A program made the position numbers and the translations under genes. Shown one piece after another: positions 62,590-64,000 of a DNA stretch of 64,000 bases. The notes under the pieces are model-generated. The model did not search any database. It saw only the letters and a program-made list of their open reading frames with translations, and had not been told where the DNA came from. Within the stretch, counting starts at the first letter, position 1, and each line of letters begins with the position of its first letter. This DNA comes from Cannabis sativa (Eukaryota; Streptophyta; Magnoliopsida; Rosales; Cannabaceae): positions 6,262,001-6,326,000 of the forward strand of contig NC_083603.1 of NCBI RefSeq assembly GCF_029168945.1, in the 5' to 3' direction.

Positions 62590-64000
62590 CTTTATCATTT
62601 TTAATTTTGTAAATTTTAATTTTAAAGTTTTTAGCGTGCTTGAACTTTTGTATCATTTGATTAATTATCACTATAGACTATTTATGTGTACATTCTTGTG
62701 CACGTGACATAGTTATATTGGTATATTTAATATTATTATTTTAAAATTATAAAAATAAAAAATAAAATATTTAAAAAATAAAAAATATTATAATTTTTTA
62801 AATAACGATTTTAAGTGTATCAATATAAATGTATCGCGTATATACGAATGTACACATAAACAACATAACTGTGAAAAATTGATGACACCTTAAATTTACT
62901 AATGTTTCTCTAATTTAGAGGATTTTACCATCAAAATTTAAAATTTAAAAGCTAAGTGCAAGTGAAATAATAGTTGAAAGAATTTAGGCGAAAAAAATGT
63001 AACGCCCGTACTTTTATAAAAATATTAATTTTATTTACAAGCGTTAAACGCAAAAAATCATGATGTCGCATTTTTATTTACTACTTGAAAATGTTCACAA
63101 CTGGCAAGTTTTCGTACAAAAGACATAATAAATAATAACTAAAATAATTGCGACATAAATTTAATAACATAAATAAATAAATAGAGCGTCCTAGACCGCC
63201 CGCAGTTATATGGCCCTCAGCGAGTTCACACACACAAGCGTCCAAAGTTCCACTTGCCATCGGCCTTCTTTTAGTTACCTTTGGTCTGCACATGGTATTT
63301 TGATAAGGGTGAGCTACTAAACTCAGTAAGGAAATGTGTGTCAGGTAGTCACATAAATAAAAATAAAAACTTAACTAAAATGCACATGCACATATTTAGA
63401 CAACTAGCAAAACATAAACTTAATCATATTACTAGTAACTAATAACTAGGTTCTAAGTTAAATCACATAATAATGATTATGCCCGAGTCCGACTTTGGCA
63501 AATAAACCCGAGCTATTGGACTAAATGGCGGAGGGCTGGGTTCAGTAAAATCGTACCCACTACTAAATGGCTCCCTATCTACCATATAGACCCAACAGTC
63601 AAGTATTTAACTATTATCTTCTCGGTCAAACCATGTCACATAAATTATAATCTACCTAATTTAAATAATGTTAAACTACTATACAATATTTAAATAACAT
63701 AACAATCATAACTAAATAATGTGAATCTTATAAACACACTATTTACATACAAACTTAAATAACACGAATCTTATAAGCATATATTATTTAAATATATACC
63801 TTTAGCAATGGTCATGCTCTAATACTGTAAACATACATAAATAACATAAATCTTATAAACATATTATTTAAATATATATTATACAATACATTAAATAACA
63901 AACAATAAAGAGTTAGGCAGAAGATCTTAGTTAACTTCTCTTTTACTATTTGCACTCTTTCTATGAATGTTATTACATACAAAAAATTTATATTTTTCTA
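62590..64000. other. unassigned right end, possible retroelement LTR DNA
   Basis: No gene supported. From about 62995 the base composition changes and phrases such as AACGCCCGTACTTTTAT and GGGTGAGCTACTAAACTCAG appear; these recall plant gypsy LTR or flank sequences, but no border is found. Between about 63715 and 63895 three imperfect copies of AATCTTATAA(A/G)CA(T/C)A followed by TATTTAAATAT-like bases occur. Confidence 0.35.

Noticed and set aside
63081..63293. Minus-strand 70-residue frame at the right end
   Set aside because: No homology I recognise; the second half is AT-rich translation of the repeat-like flank.

Overview
This is nuclear DNA from a flowering plant, most likely a eudicot. 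The genes carry GT-AG introns, the intergenic DNA is very AT-rich, and the window holds plant-specific families: a PPR-DYW editing factor, a CC-NB-LRR resistance protein, a type-B response regulator and a plastid-type LPAT. I cannot name the species from the sequence. Roughly half or more of the window is transposable-element DNA, much of it nested, with target-site duplications (TSDs) that can be read by eye.

Layout. 0.7-2.3 kb: last four exons of a plastidial 1-acyl-glycerol-3-phosphate acyltransferase (+), cut by the left window edge. 2.2-9.1 kb: a tandem duplication joining the LPAT 3' end to the first exon of the next gene. Copy 1 (2223-4846) gained two Mutator-like MITEs; copy 2 (4844-9074) gained a 5'-truncated LINE and another MITE. 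9.0-11.5 kb: six-exon NTAQ1, the N-terminal glutamine amidase of the N-degron pathway (+). 12.8-15.2 kb: a PPR-DYW gene (+). 16-17.7 kb: three MITE-like elements. 19.1-20.2 kb: a four-exon gene resembling Mediator-associated protein 2 / RNA polymerase I A34 (+). 20.8-22.4 kb: a duplicated 3' fragment of the response-regulator gene, hit by a LINE. 22.9-23.8 kb: two CACTA-type MITEs. 24.2-26.7 kb: a single-exon CC-NB-LRR gene (+).

28-31 kb: a decayed Ty3/gypsy-like element (-) whose gag is split by a hAT-type MITE. 31.2-37.7 kb: a nearly full-length L1-type LINE with intact ORF2 and a 30-A tail. About 39 kb: a VPS24-like ESCRT-III pseudogene fragment (-). 39.3-46 kb: a truncated copia element (-) that received a very young Ty1/copia element (+) with LTRs identical as read and one 1478-residue polyprotein. 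That insertion is flanked by 152-bp direct repeats instead of the usual 5 bp. 46.4 kb: a hAT MITE. 47.3-50.6 kb: a five-exon type-B response regulator (-) that lacks the phospho-acceptor aspartate.

52.2-62.5 kb: a second tandem duplication (units A and B), with a diverged third relative at 31/38 kb split by the full-length LINE. Unit A holds a 1558-bp solo LTR and a LINE fragment. Unit B holds a 4.0-kb non-autonomous Helitron, a MULE-type MITE and a Tourist-type MITE with two further elements nested in it. The right end (62.6-64 kb) has no gene I can support.

How the parts relate. The genes are unrelated housekeeping and defence genes and do not form a pathway. The coherent story is structural: pairs of duplicated segments serve as each other's empty sites, so the order and boundaries of many insertions can be reconstructed from this window alone.
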